DNA from: Clostridia bacterium
GTDB taxonomy: Bacteria > Bacillota > Clostridia > Lachnospirales > Anaerotignaceae
NCBI GenBank assembly: GCA_900757025.1
Contig: CAAEMG010000093.1
Coordinates: 1 to 11,346 of the forward strand
DNA: 11,346 nucleotides
Direction of reading: 5' to 3'
Position numbers and translations under genes: made by a program. The notes under the pieces are model-generated. The model ran no database searches. It saw only the letters and a list, made by a program, of their open reading frames with translations, and had not been told where the DNA came from. Of the stretch, positions 1 to 7,235 are shown piece after piece. Position 1 is the stretch's first letter. The number at the start of each line of letters is the position of its first letter.

Positions 1-605
1 TCCGATGCCTTTTTTTCCAGTATTTTTAAAATTTTATCCCAAGCGTAGCCCTCGCTTATAATAAAATATTCCAGAAATATAAATTTTTCGGCTTTTTCAA
101 GCTCTTTTAAAAGAGCATAAAATTTTTCTTCTCCGCATGAAAAATATTTGACACTGCTGTTTGAATACACATTCAGTCCGCTGTCTGCCTCAATATATTT
201 TCCCAAACGATAAAGCTGTCCTTTTTCTTTTTTCAGTTTTTCTGCAAAATCATAATCTTTGTCTATTATGTTCCATGTTTTAAGGCGTATTTCCCACATT
301 CTCTTTTTCAAAGCAACTGCCGGAAAATTTGACCTTACATAAATATAAAAAAGACCTCCGAAAACAGGAAACATAAGTACAGGCAGTATCCATGCCAGTT
401 TATATGCCGAATTATCGTTTCGGTTAATAATATAAACCGTTATAAGTGCACTTAAAACTGCCGAACCGCCTGCAACAAACTTAAAAAAATCGCCCAAAAG
501 CTTCATTCCCGCTCCAAGCACAATAATTTGCAGCATCACAAGAAAAAGCATTATTCCTGCCCTGCCGAAAACTATTTTCATAAGCGGTTTTTTCTTTTTT
601 TGCAC
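1..605 (-). CDS. cls: Cardiolipin synthase (phospholipase D family), N-terminal part; runs off the window
   Basis: This is the first 201 codons of a membrane phospholipid synthase, which would join two phosphatidylglycerols (or a related pair) into cardiolipin at the cytoplasmic membrane. I translated it by hand. A basic start (QKKKKPLMK) is followed by two hydrophobic helices at about residues 12-60 and 70-95, the usual PLD-nuclease N-terminal membrane hairpin. The cytosolic segment then reads YFSCGEEKFYALL near residue 150, followed by FIFLEYFIISEG, which is the typical lead-in to the first catalytic domain of bacterial Cls. The two HKD catalytic motifs lie beyond base 1, so activity cannot be judged. 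I chose a GTG start at 605 because AGGAGG (614-619) lies 8 bases upstream; an in-frame ATG at 581 lacks such a site. It follows rbgA by 33 bases and is probably cotranscribed. The family call is firm, the exact substrate less so. Confidence 0.82.
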   Translation of the reverse strand, partial: MQKKKKPLMKIVFGRAGIMLFLVMLQIIVLGAGMKLLGDFFKFVAGGSAVLSALITVYIINRNDNSAYKLAWILPVLMFPVFGGLFYIYVRSNFPAVALKKRMWEIRLKTWNIIDKDYDFAEKLKKEKGQLYRLGKYIEADSGLNVYSNSSVKYFSCGEEKFYALLKELEKAEKFIFLEYFIISEGYAWDKILKILEKKAS

Positions 606-638
606 AGGCTCAGCCTCCTTTTTTCGAGGTCTTGTTAT

Positions 639-1586
639 TTATTTATTGTTTTTTCTTTTATATTCTGCTTTTCTTTCTCTGTCTCTTTTTTTCTTTTCTT
701 CTTCCTTCTGCTTTTTGGCTGCGGACATATCTTTTATATCATCGGGCATTTCAAGAGTTATTCTGCCAAGTTTTCCTCCTCTAAATTCATCAAGAAGAAT
801 TTTTGCCGTTCTCTTGTAGTCAACCTCTCCGCCTTTAACAATAAAACCTCTTGCCCTGCCTATTTTTTCAAATATTTCATGCACAGGCTCTATTGTGTCA
901 AATTCTATGTTGTATCTTTCTCTCAGCCTGTCGGGATATGTGGCAACCATAAGGTTTATAAACTCACAAGCCATTGTTTCAATGTCAAGTATGTCGTCGT
1001 TTATTGCACCTGTAAATGCAAGTTTAAGACCAACCTGTTCATCTTCAAATTTTGGCCACAAAATTCCCGGTGTGTCCAAAAGCTCAAAATCTTTTTTTAT
1101 TCTTATCCACTGTTTTCCTCTTGTTACGCCGGGCTTATCCCCCGTTTTTGCCGTAACCTTTCCCACATACTTATTTATAAATGTGGATTTGCCTACGTTT
1201 GGTATGCCCACTATCATGCTGCGTACAGGAACGAAAATTCTTCCCTTTGCTTTAAGACGGGCAATTTTCTCTGCCATAAGCTCTTTTGCAGCAGCAGTTA
1301 CGGCGTTTACGCCTTTTCCCGCAAGTGCGTCTGTAAGAAGAACTTTAAAGCCTTTATCTTCAAAATATTTTACCCATGCAGATGTTGCTTTTTCGTCTGC
1401 AAGGTCAGATTTATTCATAACTATTATTCTGTATTTGTTTTTTGCCAAATTATCAATGTCCGGATTTTTGCTGCTGTATGGTATTCTTGCATCTATAAGC
1501 TCAATTACCACATCCACAAGAGAAATGCTTTCTTCCATCATTCTTCTTGTTTTTGTCATATGTCCCGGGTACCACTGTATGTTCAT
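639..1586 (-). CDS. rbgA: Ribosome biogenesis GTPase RbgA (YlqF)
   Basis: This is a cytosolic GTPase that acts late in assembly of the 50S ribosomal subunit. The protein has 315 residues and the circularly permuted G-motif order of the YlqF/YawG family. G4 (NKSD, 58-61) comes first, then the P-loop G1 (GIPNVGKST, 127-135), a G2 threonine in PGVTRG (152-157) and G3 (DTPG, 171-174). The N-terminus WYPGHM carries His9, which matches the catalytic histidine described for B. subtilis RbgA. The C-terminal helical RNA-binding domain (about 190-285) is followed by a Lys/Glu/Arg-rich tail (290-315), which makes the protein about 30 residues longer than the B. subtilis one. AGAGGTG lies 8 bases before the ATG. 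The gene starts 12 bases after lepB. Linkage to rplS matches B. subtilis (rplS-ylqF) and suits a factor for the same subunit. Confidence 0.95.
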   Translation of the reverse strand: MNIQWYPGHMTKTRRMMEESISLVDVVIELIDARIPYSSKNPDIDNLAKNKYRIIVMNKSDLADEKATSAWVKYFEDKGFKVLLTDALAGKGVNAVTAAAKELMAEKIARLKAKGRIFVPVRSMIVGIPNVGKSTFINKYVGKVTAKTGDKPGVTRGKQWIRIKKDFELLDTPGILWPKFEDEQVGLKLAFTGAINDDILDIETMACEFINLMVATYPDRLRERYNIEFDTIEPVHEIFEKIGRARGFIVKGGEVDYKRTAKILLDEFRGGKLGRITLEMPDDIKDMSAAKKQKEEEKKKRDRERKAEYKRKNNK

Positions 1587-1598
1587 AAAAGCACCTCT

Positions 1599-2153
1599 TT
1601 ATTTTATTATTCTGAAAGGTTTAAGGCTCATAAAAACCTTGCCTGTTATATTCTTTTTCTTTATTGCTCCCACCTGAGCATATCGGCTGTCATTGCTTTC
1701 GTTGCGGTTATCGCCCATTACAAAATATTCTCCTTCGCCAACCTTGTATGGAAGCGAAATATCTCCCAGATGATACATATCTTCGTTTATATACGGCTCA
1801 TCAACGTTTTCTCCGTTAAGCTCCAAAGTATAATATTTATGGTCTGTCCATACAAAATCTATTGTATCTCCGCCAACGCCTATTACTCGCTTTATAATTT
1901 TCTTTTCATTTGTGCTGCTTTCATAGTCGCATATAACTATATCGTCTTTTTTAGGCTCGGAAAATCTGTATTCAAGCCTGTTTACAAGAACAATGTCTCC
2001 GTGATGAAAATTAGGCTCCATTGAAATTCCCTTTACCATAACGGGGCAAACCACAAATGTTCTTATTATAAAAGCTATTGCCACAACTATAATTAAAGAA
2101 GCTATCCACTGTATAAGCTCCTTTTGTTTTCTCTTTTTTCTTGTTTCGCTCAT
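1599..2153 (-). CDS. lepB: Signal peptidase I (type I leader peptidase)
   Basis: This membrane serine protease removes signal peptides from exported pre-proteins on the outer face of the membrane. It has 184 residues, the short single-anchor form typical of Gram-positive bacteria. A basic cytosolic start (MSETRKKRKQK) is followed by one transmembrane helix at about 14-35. The catalytic serine is Ser44 in GISMEP. The general-base lysine is Lys88 in IIKRVIG, followed by GGD. The conserved box GDNRNESNDSR is at 147-157, and a terminal beta-strand motif ends the protein. All active-site residues are present. AGAGGAA lies about 10 bases before the ATG. It sits between rplS and rbgA, downstream of a terminator-like hairpin, so its expression probably depends on readthrough from rplS or on a promoter I did not find. 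Its presence fits the secD/secF genes upstream. Confidence 0.95.
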   Translation of the reverse strand: MSETRKKRKQKELIQWIASLIIVVAIAFIIRTFVVCPVMVKGISMEPNFHHGDIVLVNRLEYRFSEPKKDDIVICDYESSTNEKKIIKRVIGVGGDTIDFVWTDHKYYTLELNGENVDEPYINEDMYHLGDISLPYKVGEGEYFVMGDNRNESNDSRYAQVGAIKKKNITGKVFMSLKPFRIIK

Positions 2154-2181
2154 AATCGGTCAGTTCCTCTTTTTTAAACTT

Positions 2182-2210
2182 AAAGCCTGACGAAAACTTC
2201 GCCAGGCTTT
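2182..2210 (-). terminator. Hairpin between rplS and lepB (likely rplS terminator or attenuator)
   Basis: In the minus-strand RNA, AAAGCCUGGCGAA pairs with UUCGUCAGGCUUU: 13 pairs with one G-U wobble and a 3-base loop. It starts 9 bases after the rplS stop. The U tract is poor (stem ends in UUU, then AAGUUU), so it may terminate only partly. That would give more L19 message than lepB/rbgA message, which is an inference. Confidence 0.6.
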
Positions 2211-2218
2211 AATAAAAA

Positions 2219-2569
2219 TTACTTTATAACTTCTTTAACCTTTGCTGCTTTACCAACTCTGTCTCTTAAGTAGTAAAGTTTAGCTCTTCTTACGATACCG
2301 CGTCTAACAACTTCGATACGGTCTACTCTTGGTGAGTGAAGTGGCCATGTTTTTTCAACGCCAACGCCTGAAGCAATTCTTCTTACTGTGAAAGTTTCAC
2401 GAACGCCGCCGTTCTGTCTCTTAATAACAACGCCTTCAAACATCTGGATTCTTTCTTTTGAACCCTCAACTACTTTAGCGTAAACACGGATTGTATCGCC
2501 AACGTTGAATGAAGGGATTTCGCTTTTAAGCTGTGCTGCTTCAATACCTTTGATGATTTCGTTAACCAT
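2219..2569 (-). CDS. rplS: 50S ribosomal protein L19 (bL19)
   Basis: This is a large-subunit protein at the interface with the 30S subunit. The 116-residue length is normal for bL19. The family signature is clear: GDTIRVYAKVVEG near 24-36, FEGVVIKRQNGG near 44-55, ETFTVRRIASGVGVEKTWPL near 58-77, then SPRVDRIEVVRRGIVRRAKLYYLRDR near 79-104. AGGAGG (2578-2583) lies 8 bases before the ATG. A strong promoter lies about 85 bases upstream, and a hairpin follows the stop. The gene heads the rplS-lepB-rbgA-cls series. No feature of the protein is unusual. Confidence 0.98.
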   Translation of the reverse strand: MVNEIIKGIEAAQLKSEIPSFNVGDTIRVYAKVVEGSKERIQMFEGVVIKRQNGGVRETFTVRRIASGVGVEKTWPLHSPRVDRIEVVRRGIVRRAKLYYLRDRVGKAAKVKEVIK

Positions 2570-2583
2570 TTTTTAGTCCTCCT

Positions 2584-2648
2584 AAAAATTACCACGATGT
2601 TCTTGCCATATCCATACAATGACAGCGGACCATCCTTAATACAATGCG
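2584..2648 (-). promoter_or_regulatory. 5' leader of rplS, possible L19-type leader RNA
   Basis: About 65 bases separate the predicted transcription start from the rplS ribosome binding site. Many Bacillota have a structured L19 leader (Rfam L19_leader) bound by the ribosomal protein. Here I see only weak local pairing (such as CCGC with GUGG) and a direct repeat of CATTGTAT (minus strand), so membership in that family is a guess from position. Confidence 0.25.
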
Positions 2649-2654
2649 TTTAAT

Positions 2655-2683
2655 ATAATATCACAAAAAAGCCTTTGTTGCAA
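2655..2683 (-). promoter_or_regulatory. Sigma-A promoter for rplS
   Basis: The -35 box TTGCAA (2678-2683) and -10 box TATTAT (2655-2660) are separated by exactly 17 bases on the minus strand. This is a near-consensus vegetative promoter 20 bases downstream of the apt stop, and it would start transcription near 2648. It makes rplS and its followers an independent unit. Confidence 0.75.
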
Positions 2684-2702
2684 GTTTTTTTAACGTCATC
2701 CA

Positions 2703-3215
2703 TTAATATTTTACAACAGAATCAACATTATAACCTTTAAGAACTTCTCTGCCGGGAAGGTCTGTAAGCTCTATAACAAACTGAAGTGAAACAACCTCTC
2801 CGCCACATTCTTCTATAAGCTCCGTAACAGCCTTTGCTGTGCCTCCCGTTGCCATAAGGTCGTCTATAACAACTACCTTGTCACCTTTTTTAATGGCGTC
2901 TTTGTGCATTTCTATAACTGCTGTGCCATATTCAAGGGCATATTCCTTGCTTACAACCTCGGCAGGAAGTTTGCCTTTTTTTCTTATGGGAATAAAGCCT
3001 TTTTTAAGGGCATAGGCTATAGGCATACCGAATATAAAGCCTCTGCTTTCAGGGCCCACAACATAATCAAAATCAACGCCTTCAAGATTTTTCTTTATTA
3101 TGTCAAGAGCTTCGCACATACCCTCTGCATCCTTTAAAAGAGTTGTTATATCTCTGAATATAATTCCCTCCTTAGGATAATCTTTAATTGCTCTTATTTT
3201 TGATGACAAATCCAT
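2703..3215 (-). CDS. apt: Adenine phosphoribosyltransferase
   Basis: This is a cytosolic purine-salvage enzyme: adenine plus PRPP gives AMP and pyrophosphate. The protein has 170 residues, normal for the family. The PRPP-binding motif VVVIDDLMATGGT is at 114-126, with both aspartates present. GPESRGFIFG (54-63) and RDITTLL (21-27) are further Apt signatures, and KKGKLPAEV (79-87) matches the flexible catalytic loop. GGGAGG (3225-3230) lies 9 bases before the ATG. The gene begins 19 bases after the recJ stop, so the two are almost surely cotranscribed; recJ-apt adjacency is also seen in B. subtilis. There relA follows apt, but here an independent rplS promoter follows instead. Confidence 0.96.
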   Translation of the reverse strand: MDLSSKIRAIKDYPKEGIIFRDITTLLKDAEGMCEALDIIKKNLEGVDFDYVVGPESRGFIFGMPIAYALKKGFIPIRKKGKLPAEVVSKEYALEYGTAVIEMHKDAIKKGDKVVVIDDLMATGGTAKAVTELIEECGGEVVSLQFVIELTDLPGREVLKGYNVDSVVKY

Positions 3216-3234
3216 TTTCAGTAACCTCCCGATT

Positions 3235-5010
3235 TCATTTCATCCATTCAAAACGCATATCCTTTATAACAAGCTGAATGTTTTCTCTGCCGTTAAATCT
3301 GTTTACCGAAATATTATATAAAATATCCAGCCCGACTTCAACATTTTCTCCTCTGAAAATGGCATTACCTTCATTTTCATCAAATTTACTTTCAACAGCC
3401 TCTTTAAATTTTTCATATCCGTCAAAAGAAACGCCGCTTAAAGAATTTCCGTTTTTGTCTGTAATAATCATTCTCATCATGTCTTTGTTTCTTCCCATAA
3501 GGGTAACTTTTCGGCAAACAACACCCAAAGACGCAAATAAAGGAACATAATTTTCTTTTCCAAAAGGTGCCATGTCCTCAAGCTCATAGGCACAATCCAT
3601 TGTTATATCTTTAAAATCAAGTATCCCGTCTATTTTCATAACAGGCGTTAAATCACTTTCGGTAAGCGTACAGCCCTCGTTAAGTCTTTTTCTTAAAATA
3701 TCTATGTTTTCTTCTTTAAGGGAAAGCCCTGCCGCCATAGGATGACCGCCGAATTTTATAAATAAATCTCTGCATTTAAAAAGCTCTTCAAACATATTGT
3801 AGCCTTCTATGCTTCTGCCGGAGCCTTTTGCCGATTCTGTGCTTTTTGTAATCATAATTGTAGGCTTATAATATTTTTCTTTTATTCTTCCAGCAACAAT
3901 TCCGGCTATGCTTTCATGCACATCCGGACAGTACAAAACAAGCACTCTGTCACTGCCGACAGAAGTATTTTCAACCTCTTCAACAGCTTTTTCAACAGCT
4001 TTTGTTGTCATAAGTTTTCTTTCGTTATTAAGCCTTGCCAGTTCTGCGGCATAGTCCATTGCCCTGCCTGTGTTTTCTTCTATAAAAAGTTTTACGGAAA
4101 GAGAAGCGTTTTCAAGCCTTCCTGTGGCGTTTATACATGGGCCGAGAACAAAACCCGCATGATATTCGTTTATGTCGCCTTCTATTCCCGTTTCTGTTAT
4201 AAGAGCTTTTAAGCCTTTGTTTTCTGTATTTTGAGCAATTTTAAGACCGTTTTTGGCTATTATTTTGTTTTCGTCAAGCATATCAACAACATCACATACC
4301 GTTGCAATGGCGGCAAATGTCAAAAACTCATTTTCAAGTTTATTTTCAATGTTAAATTTTTTAAACACAAGTCCGCTGAATTTGTAGCACATTCCGGCGG
4401 CACAAAGCATTTTAAAAGGATACTCGCAGTCTTTTCTTTTGTTGTCTATAACCGCATCTGCCACAGGAAGAATATCTTTTTTGTTTCCTTCTTCGTCTGT
4501 TTCAAAGGCAGGCTCATGGTGGTCTATAACCACAACGTCCATTTTAAGTTCTTTGGCAAGTTTAATTTCTTCATGTGCCGCTATGCCGTTGTCGCAGGTT
4601 AATATAACCTTCACTCCCTGTTCTTTAAGCTCCCGCACAGCATCGCAGTTCATTCCGTAGCCTTCCTTCTGCCTGTCGGGAAGATAAAATATAACATCTC
4701 CGCCAAGGAAAGACAGTGTTTTATAAAGTATAACAGTACTCATAACTCCGTCAACGTCATAATCTCCGTAAACGGCTGTTTTTCTTTTGTTTTTAACGGC
4801 ATCTGCAATTATGTCCAGTCCTTTTTGCATATCAGCCATTAAAAGAGCGTCGTGCATATCCTCTTTTCGGCAGTAAAGGTATTCCTCTATTTTTTTTACC
4901 GTTGCCAAGCCTCTGTTTGCCATAACATTGGCGGCAACAGGTGAAATATTAAAATACTGTGCTATTTTTTCTATATAAGCCTTATTTCTTTTTAAAACCC
5001 ATTTAGCCAT
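3235..5010 (-). CDS. recJ: Single-stranded-DNA-specific exonuclease RecJ
   Basis: This is a 5'-to-3' exonuclease on single-stranded DNA that works in recombination and mismatch or base-excision repair. The DHH phosphoesterase core is complete, counted from the start chosen here: GDYDVDG (82-88), CDNG (139-142), DHH (163-165) and a TVCDVVD aspartate motif (237-243). NATGRLENA (294-302) follows, and the DHHA1 motif GGHPMAAG is at 421-428. The remaining part to residue 591 matches the RecJ OB-fold region. I start at 5010 because GGGAG (5016-5020) lies 5 bases upstream. An in-frame ATG at 5031 would add 7 residues but has no ribosome binding site and lies in the tail of a hairpin. It is followed by apt at 19 bases and preceded by secF, as in the secDF-recJ-apt region of Bacillus. 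Confidence 0.95.
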   Translation of the reverse strand: MAKWVLKRNKAYIEKIAQYFNISPVAANVMANRGLATVKKIEEYLYCRKEDMHDALLMADMQKGLDIIADAVKNKRKTAVYGDYDVDGVMSTVILYKTLSFLGGDVIFYLPDRQKEGYGMNCDAVRELKEQGVKVILTCDNGIAAHEEIKLAKELKMDVVVIDHHEPAFETDEEGNKKDILPVADAVIDNKRKDCEYPFKMLCAAGMCYKFSGLVFKKFNIENKLENEFLTFAAIATVCDVVDMLDENKIIAKNGLKIAQNTENKGLKALITETGIEGDINEYHAGFVLGPCINATGRLENASLSVKLFIEENTGRAMDYAAELARLNNERKLMTTKAVEKAVEEVENTSVGSDRVLVLYCPDVHESIAGIVAGRIKEKYYKPTIMITKSTESAKGSGRSIEGYNMFEELFKCRDLFIKFGGHPMAAGLSLKEENIDILRKRLNEGCTLTESDLTPVMKIDGILDFKDITMDCAYELEDMAPFGKENYVPLFASLGVVCRKVTLMGRNKDMMRMIITDKNGNSLSGVSFDGYEKFKEAVESKFDENEGNAIFRGENVEVGLDILYNISVNRFNGRENIQLVIKDMRFEWMK

Positions 5011-5032
5011 AATTTCTCCCATAAAAAACATT

Positions 5033-5057
5033 AGGGCGAAAACTTTCGTTTCGCCCT
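5033..5057 (-). terminator. Hairpin between secF and recJ
   Basis: AGGGCGAAA (5033-5041) and TTTCGCCCT (5049-5057) form a perfect 9-bp stem with a 7-base loop. On the minus strand it is preceded by A's and followed by AATG then six T's, so the U tract is displaced. It probably ends part of the secF transcripts while letting some reach recJ. On the plus strand six T's follow directly, so it would stop antisense transcription well. Confidence 0.6.
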
Positions 5058-5069
5058 TTTTTAAATAAA

Positions 5070-5960
5070 TTATTCTTTTCTGTGTTTGCCCAAAAGCATA
5101 TACCAGAATGAACCCGAAAGGAACACTGATGAATAAGTACCGCTTATGATGCCAACCATAATAGGAAGTGCAAATTCCTTAACGGATTTAACACCGAAAA
5201 CATATACTGCCGCAATGGCAAGAAATGTTGTGAGGGAAGTATATATACTTCTTTTTAATGTCTGCTTAATGCTTAAATTAACAAGTTCTTCTGTTGTTTT
5301 ATATCTTATAGCACCCTTATTTTCTCTTATTCTGTCGAAAATAACGATTGTTGCGTTAATTGAATAACCTACAACTGTAAGAAGAGCCGCTATAAAGGCA
5401 TTGTTTACAGGCACTCTGAATATTGCGTAGAATGAAAGCATTATAAGCACGTCATGCAAAAGAGCAAATATTGAGCTTAAACCTGTTTTAAAGTCTTTAA
5501 ATCTTATTGTAATGTATATAAGCATTGCCGCACATGAAACAAGAAGAGCAATAAATGCCATTTTCTGCATTTCGCCGCTTACTGTTGCGCTTATATCCTG
5601 CACGCTTAAAATGCTGTCGTCTGTAAGAGAAAACTTTTCAACAATAGCTTTTGAAAGCTTTGTTCTTGTATCTCCGTCTATAGACTGAAGTTTTATTGAT
5701 GCCTCATTTGTTCCCAGAATTTTCTGTATCTGAGGATTTTTCTGTCCTGTAACGTCGGCACATACCGCTGCAAGTTCGTCGTTATCAAACTCTTTGCCCA
5801 TATCAACGGTTACTGCCGTACCGCCTGTAAATTCTATGTCAAAATTAAATATGCCGTTTCCTTTTGCGCCGTTATAAGCCATTGCTGCTATGCCGCATAC
5901 AATAATTATTACGGAAACAGCAATAAATTTCATTCTGTTTTTAACTATGCTAAAATTCAT
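5070..5960 (-). CDS. secF: Protein translocase subunit SecF
   Basis: This is a membrane partner of SecD. The SecDF complex uses the proton gradient to help complete Sec-dependent export on the outer side of the membrane. The protein has 296 residues. TM1 is at about 11-29, followed by the DIEFTGGTAV motif (41-50) and a small outer domain to about 130. Five further hydrophobic helices follow, at about 132-152, 160-182, 186-208, 240-257 and 266-290. The key membrane motif VVGYSINATIVIFDRIREN (196-214) carries Asp209 and Arg210. A second motif, TSLTTFLAIAAVYVFG, is at 241-256. GGAGGG lies in the 15-base gap after the secD stop, so the pair is coupled. Bacillus has secD and secF fused; here they are split, as is common in Clostridia. 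Confidence 0.95.
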   Translation of the reverse strand: MNFSIVKNRMKFIAVSVIIIVCGIAAMAYNGAKGNGIFNFDIEFTGGTAVTVDMGKEFDNDELAAVCADVTGQKNPQIQKILGTNEASIKLQSIDGDTRTKLSKAIVEKFSLTDDSILSVQDISATVSGEMQKMAFIALLVSCAAMLIYITIRFKDFKTGLSSIFALLHDVLIMLSFYAIFRVPVNNAFIAALLTVVGYSINATIVIFDRIRENKGAIRYKTTEELVNLSIKQTLKRSIYTSLTTFLAIAAVYVFGVKSVKEFALPIMVGIISGTYSSVFLSGSFWYMLLGKHRKE

Positions 5961-5975
5961 TTCCTGTTTCCCTCC

Positions 5976-7235
5976 TTACTGCGCTTTTTTCTCTTTAGGC
6001 AACGATACGTAAAGCGAAGGCTTGTTTAAACCGATGCCTATAAGGCTTTTAAGTATAAGTCTTGTAATAAATATAGCTGTAAACATTGAAATAACTATAC
6101 CTATCATAAGAGTATATGCAAATCCCTTTATTGTACCTGTACCCATGAAGTAAAGTACAAGAGCCGCTATAAATGTTGTTACGTTACCGTCCAAAATAGC
6201 CGGAAGTGCTCTTGAGAAACCTGCCTGAACGGCAATTCTCATGCTTTTTCCTTTTGCAACTTCTTCTTTAATTCTTTCAAATATAATTACGTTGGCGTCA
6301 ACTGCCATACCTACCGAAAGAATTACGCCGGCAATACCCGGAAGTGTAAGAGTTATTCCAAGTACGCTTATTGCAATTATTTCAAGTGAAAGGTATATGC
6401 CTAAAGCCCAGTCTGCCGCAAAGCCACTCATCTTATATGCAAAAAGCATGAATATGAACACAAGAAGAATACCAACAAATGCAGCTGTTTTGCTTGTTGA
6501 AACAGCGTTTGCACCAAGACGTGCACCGATGTTGTTCATTTCCATAACAGTAAGATTAAAAGGCATTGAACCTTCTCTTATAAGGCTTGCAAGTTCTTCT
6601 GCGCTTTCGCCTGTAAAGTTTCCTGTTATTATACATTCTCCGTCTGTAATTGCACTGTTTACCTTAGGTGCGCTTATTACATCGTTATCCATGGCAATAT
6701 AAATCTGTTTGCCGATATTGTTTGTTGTTGCGTCGGCAAAAGCCTTTGCACCTTCATCTGAAAATTTAAGAGCTACATAAGGCTCTGACGCACCGTTCTG
6801 GCTTGTTTTGCCAACTTCTTTTCTTGCCTCAACAACGTCTGCACCTGTAAGAACAACATTTCCGTCTGCTGTCATAAACTGAAGCTGTGCTGTTTTGCCA
6901 AGCTCCTTTATAGCCTCTTCGGCGTCTGCAACTCCCGGAATTTCAACTCTTATACGGTTTGTTCCCTGCTGTGCCGCCTCTGCCTCAGACCAGCCTTTTC
7001 TGTCAAGACGGTGCTGAATAAGACTTACGGCTGTTGCCATTTCGTCATCTGTAACGTCTTCTTTATCTGCCTGATAAACTATAGCCACACCACCGCTAAG
7101 GTCAAGACCCAGCTTAATGTCGTGATAACTGAGCTTTTTGTTTGCACCGGCACCGAAAAGTGCCAAAAAGCCCAATACCGCCACAGCCACAGCAAGCACC
7201 AAAAGAACCGCTACGCTTCTTCCTTTTGTTTTCAT
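5976..7235 (-). CDS. secD: Protein translocase subunit SecD
   Basis: This is the larger half of the SecDF export motor in the cytoplasmic membrane. The protein has 419 residues, much shorter than the roughly 615 of E. coli, with a compact outer P1 domain as in many Clostridia. TM1 is at 8-28, followed by the signature LGLDLSGGVAIVYQA (42-56). The P1 region spans about 60-235. TM2 to TM6 lie within about 250-400. The membrane motif VGMAVDANVIIFERIKEE (308-325) holds Asp313, the residue class involved in proton-driven function, and GNVTTFIAALVLYFMG is at 350-365. The ATG directly follows the scfB stop (TAAATG), and its AGGAGG lies inside the end of scfB. Translation is therefore likely coupled to the radical SAM maturase. 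Confidence 0.95.
   Translation of the reverse strand: MKTKGRSVAVLLVLAVAVAVLGFLALFGAGANKKLSYHDIKLGLDLSGGVAIVYQADKEDVTDDEMATAVSLIQHRLDRKGWSEAEAAQQGTNRIRVEIPGVADAEEAIKELGKTAQLQFMTADGNVVLTGADVVEARKEVGKTSQNGASEPYVALKFSDEGAKAFADATTNNIGKQIYIAMDNDVISAPKVNSAITDGECIITGNFTGESAEELASLIREGSMPFNLTVMEMNNIGARLGANAVSTSKTAAFVGILLVFIFMLFAYKMSGFAADWALGIYLSLEIIAISVLGITLTLPGIAGVILSVGMAVDANVIIFERIKEEVAKGKSMRIAVQAGFSRALPAILDGNVTTFIAALVLYFMGTGTIKGFAYTLMIGIVISMFTAIFITRLILKSLIGIGLNKPSLYVSLPKEKKAQ

Noticed and set aside
528..2024. Long plus-strand open frame of 498 codons
   Set aside because: It lies antisense to rbgA and lepB, both with intact catalytic motifs. The product is rich in Phe, Tyr, Cys and Ser with no recognisable domain, as expected when AT-rich genes are read backwards.
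2665..2690. A-rich/T-rich palindrome after apt as an intrinsic terminator
   Set aside because: Beyond six A-U pairs the stem has a mismatch and bulges, and it overlaps the -35 box of the rplS promoter. A promoter explains the sequence better.
5011..5031. Upstream ATG start for recJ adding 7 residues
   Set aside because: It has no ribosome binding site and sits in the tail of the secF-recJ hairpin; GGGAG precedes the ATG at 5010.
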